From: Hyalella azteca
Lineage: Eukaryota > Arthropoda > Malacostraca > Amphipoda > Hyalellidae
NCBI RefSeq assembly: GCF_000764305.2
Contig: NW_025934714.1
Location: 1-64,000 of the forward strand
Length of the DNA stretch: 64,000 bases
Reading direction: 5' to 3'
Position numbers and translations under genes: made by a program. Within the stretch, counting starts at the first letter, position 1; the number at the start of each line of letters is the position of its first letter. Positions 61,659-64,000 of the stretch are shown here, piece by piece. Below the pieces are notes generated by a model, which was given only the letters and a program-made list of their open reading frames with translations, searched no databases and was not told the origin of the DNA.

Positions 61659-62468
61659 TTACATCTGACCACATTGCGAGATAACAACAGATATCTTAGG
61701 CTTATTGTTCGGACCAGTCGGCACGTTTTCTATTTTTCTCATAACTAATAATCCGTCTATAACCTTGCCGAAAACAACGTGCTTTCCGTCTAAAAAGTCG
61801 CATTTGGCGCACGTGATGAAAAACTGGCATCCATTGGTGTCACGACCACTGTTGGCCTGCAAAGGAAAATCAGACAAGACAATAATATGCGCAAACAATC
61901 ATCATAAGAGCAGATGCCATTCTTGTAACTGAAACACTGCAAATTATAGCGGTAGGTGTCGCTCTGCACATACCAAGTCTCGAACACGGAAGAAAATAAT
62001 ATACGTTTAAAAACTACTTTTTAAAGACAACACTTCCAAAGAATCCAGTATCTCCAATCTTACAGATGTACAATGAATTTCTCATCTAATTTTCAAAAAT
62101 TAAAAAAACTACCTTTTCAATTTTTTAAATATATATAAATTTTTTTTAATATATAAATTTTTTTTCAAAATTATTTATGCTGGTTATTGATTCGTGCATT
62201 GCCTCTGATTTCACACCAGTGTGTAAAATTTCAGATCAATTAGACAGGTAAAAGTGTGTCAAATATCAGTTATAAGATTTGTAGCTGACAAAATTATTTT
62301 TTCAATTTTTTTAATATTGAAAAAAAAATATTTTTTTTTTAATTTCTATAATCTTTTTTTTTTTTACATTTGATTCATGCATTGTCTCCAACTTTACACA
62401 AGTGGGCAAAATTTCAGATCGATAGGATAAGTAGAAGTGTATTAAATTTTGATTACAAGATTTGTAGC

Positions 62469-62504
<36 letters not shown>

Positions 62505-63648
62505 AGTGAAGTTAAAGAGAAGTGTTGTAATAAAAAGAGGCGATCTCATAGACTGTTACAAATATATCCACGGAGTGTACAACACCGCATCACTCTTCAA
62601 GCTGTTCATCAGTGACAGAACCAGAGGCCATAGTTTGAAACTTGTAAAAGAGCAGTGCAGTCGCCAGGTGCGCATGAATTTTTTCTCCGTCAGAGTGGTG
62701 AGCGTGTGGAATAGCCTTCCTGAACTGGTAGTTTCCGCCCCTAGTGTCAACTCATTCAAGTCTTGCCTGGACGCTCACTGGTCTAATCTGGCCACCAAAT
62801 ACGACCCTGACTGCTATCACTAAACTCGTATTTGGAACCCACCACGCACGTTGCTAAGTTAAATTACTCAAGCTTGGAAAGTGAAATTTTGATGATAATT
62901 GACCCATAAATTCCGAAACCCAATTGATATAACTAACATCTAAAGTCGTCTTGCAGCTAGTATTACTGTGGTTGAATTACCGCTGCCAAAGAAAAAAATG
63001 GAATTGTGATACTTTCAATAAGAAATTTTAACAATACCGGTAATTCTTTTCAAATGATAATTGAATCAATTGAAGTAATTCACTTACCATAGATAATAAA
63101 CCTGGTCCGTCGTGTTTTAATACAAAATTTTCGTCATTGAAGCTAGGCCCGTATATGCTGGTTGTTCCAGTTCCGTCTCCCTGAAAATTGCATCAAACAT
63201 TAGATCAGATTCTTTATTTATTTTTAATAAATGCCCAATAGGCACTAAACAAATTAAATTATATATAAATAAAAACATGCAACACAAGAAATTACTAATA
63301 AGAAAAATTCTCAGGTCGTCAATCAAGCTTGCATAAAATTTACTGGAATGGTGAGTGTGAGAGGCCTTTAAAAAAAACTTGCATAAATGACTTAAGATGA
63401 CTTTTTAGGCCCCGCTACACTGAATAATCTAACTGCTTCAAGACTACACCTGCAGCAATGAATTATCTTACCCGGACGAAGTCTCCTCCTTGTATCATGA
63501 AGTCTTTTATGACTCTGTGGAAGGGGGCGCCCTTATAGCCAACTGGCACGCCGTCACGCCTCATTTCCCCCGTGCAAAGTTGACGGAAATTTTCAGCTGT
63601 TTTGGGGCAGACATCAGCATAAAGCTCCATGATGAGCCGGCCAATCTC
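61659..63648 (-). CDS. PPIH: Peptidyl-prolyl cis-trans isomerase H (cyclophilin H), 5' exon missing from window
   Basis: Exons in transcript order: 63648-63472, 63180-63088, 61856-61659; 156 codons in this window including the TAA stop. PPIH is the U4/U6-U5 tri-snRNP cyclophilin that assists spliceosome assembly. Seen: [20 protein letters not shown], the catalytic Arg block [47 protein letters not shown] and the PPIH-type ending [20 protein letters not shown]. The first exon (about 20 residues in human PPIH) is not in the last 350 bases and must lie beyond 64000. The residue at the cyclosporin-contacting Trp121 position of cyclophilin A is Phe (CDFLDGKH). The intron 61857-63087 contains repeat and LINE debris. 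Confidence 0.93.
61991..62536 (+). repeat. Dispersed repeat, copy 2, with internal duplication (intron of PPIH)
   Basis: Matches 12486-12820 in order. The block from the CATGCATTG-like word through TATAAGATTTGTAGC occurs twice (about 62190-62290 and 62375-62470), separated by T-rich sequence. It ends in an expanded (CAGA)n run and AAGTGAAGTTAAAGAGAAGT. Confidence 0.8.
62537..62823 (+). mobile_element. CR1/L2-like LINE C-terminal fragment
   Basis: Reads [16 protein letters not shown], then [17 protein letters not shown], then [20 protein letters not shown], then [11 protein letters not shown] and a stop at 62821-62823. This is the conserved end of ORF2 in CR1/L2-type LINEs. It is open over its whole length but only about 95 codons, so it is a 5'-truncated insertion on the strand opposite to PPIH. 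It directly follows the CAGA-run repeat. Confidence 0.85.
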
Positions 63649-64000
63649 CTGCAAACAAAGAAATAGCTGATTATCTAGAAAAGCAATAACACTATTGTAC
63701 AAAAAATATTTGCAACATCAAGTTTCATGGCACAGCAACAATAAATGTTTGACCCCACAATATCTAACTCTAGTGAATGAGAGAAGAAAATCTTACATGA
63801 TGGTGATGATATTGATAGGCAAGCCTGCATGATTATATTTTTGATAGGCTTAATTTTCTACCATCAAAGTAATTTTATGAACATCTAATAAGTAGTCAGC
63901 ATCAATTTTTCATCATAGTTAGTCAGTATTTACCAGGGTTTTAGAGTCATAGAGTTTTTAGCACTTATTAAATGAGATTAGTGAAAAAATAAAAAATTTC
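63649..64000. other. PPIH intron leading out of the window; no exon seen
   Basis: AT-rich; no sequence encoding the expected PPIH N-terminus (PVVFFDV-like) on the reverse strand. Confidence 0.6.

Noticed and set aside
62449..62536. [10 protein letters not shown]-terminal extension of the 124-aa ORF
   Set aside because: Encoded by the (CAGA)n run of the adjacent repeat; the real LINE similarity begins at RGDLID.

Overview
This is eukaryotic, spliced DNA with an AT-rich background. It carries three protein-coding loci with canonical metazoan exon/intron structure, embedded in degraded transposons. The proteins (two AMP-activated kinase alpha subunits, an AMFR/gp78-type ERAD ubiquitin ligase, a PPIH-type cyclophilin) and the repeat types (RNase H LINE, PHD-finger LINE, CR1/L2-like LINE tail, GIY-YIG Penelope element, tRNA-derived SINE, hAT and other TIR elements) fit an arthropod, most likely a crustacean. 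The species call is inference only.

Layout. 1-620: 3' fragment of an RNase H-bearing LINE. 1177-14938 (+): AMPK alpha copy A, 13 coding exons, 515 aa. 17676-21317: a decayed LINE with a PHD finger, flanked by 16-bp near-identical direct repeats. About 22960-25220: a second, very degraded RNase H LINE. 25473-36705 (+): AMPK alpha copy B, same 13-exon architecture, 575 aa. 36706-44757: repeat-rich DNA with no supported gene, including a TAA-flanked MITE at 42624-42820. 44758-54222 (-): AMFR/gp78-like E3 ligase, 8 coding exons, 959 aa, with a Penelope-like element in intron 2 and a SINE in intron 5. 54223-61658: intergenic DNA with a degenerate array, a TA-flanked TIR element, a hAT element with a perfect 8-bp target-site duplication, an assembly gap of 336 N and three copies of the 38-bp Nextera/Tn5 mosaic-end junction (library artefact). 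61659-63648 (-): last three exons of a PPIH-type cyclophilin whose first exon lies beyond the window.

The most notable system is the AMPK alpha tandem pair. Both reading frames splice together without a stop and keep all kinase residues. Exons 4, 9 and the 3' half of 7 are nearly identical between copies while other exons are only about 70-85% identical, the pattern expected of local gene conversion. In both copies intron 9 carries a minisatellite built from the last bases of exon 9 plus its splice donor. Copy A uses two GC donors where copy B has GT. Copy B has Gly instead of Arg just before the activating threonine, and a 59-codon enlargement of exon 10 that includes five 21-bp coding repeats.
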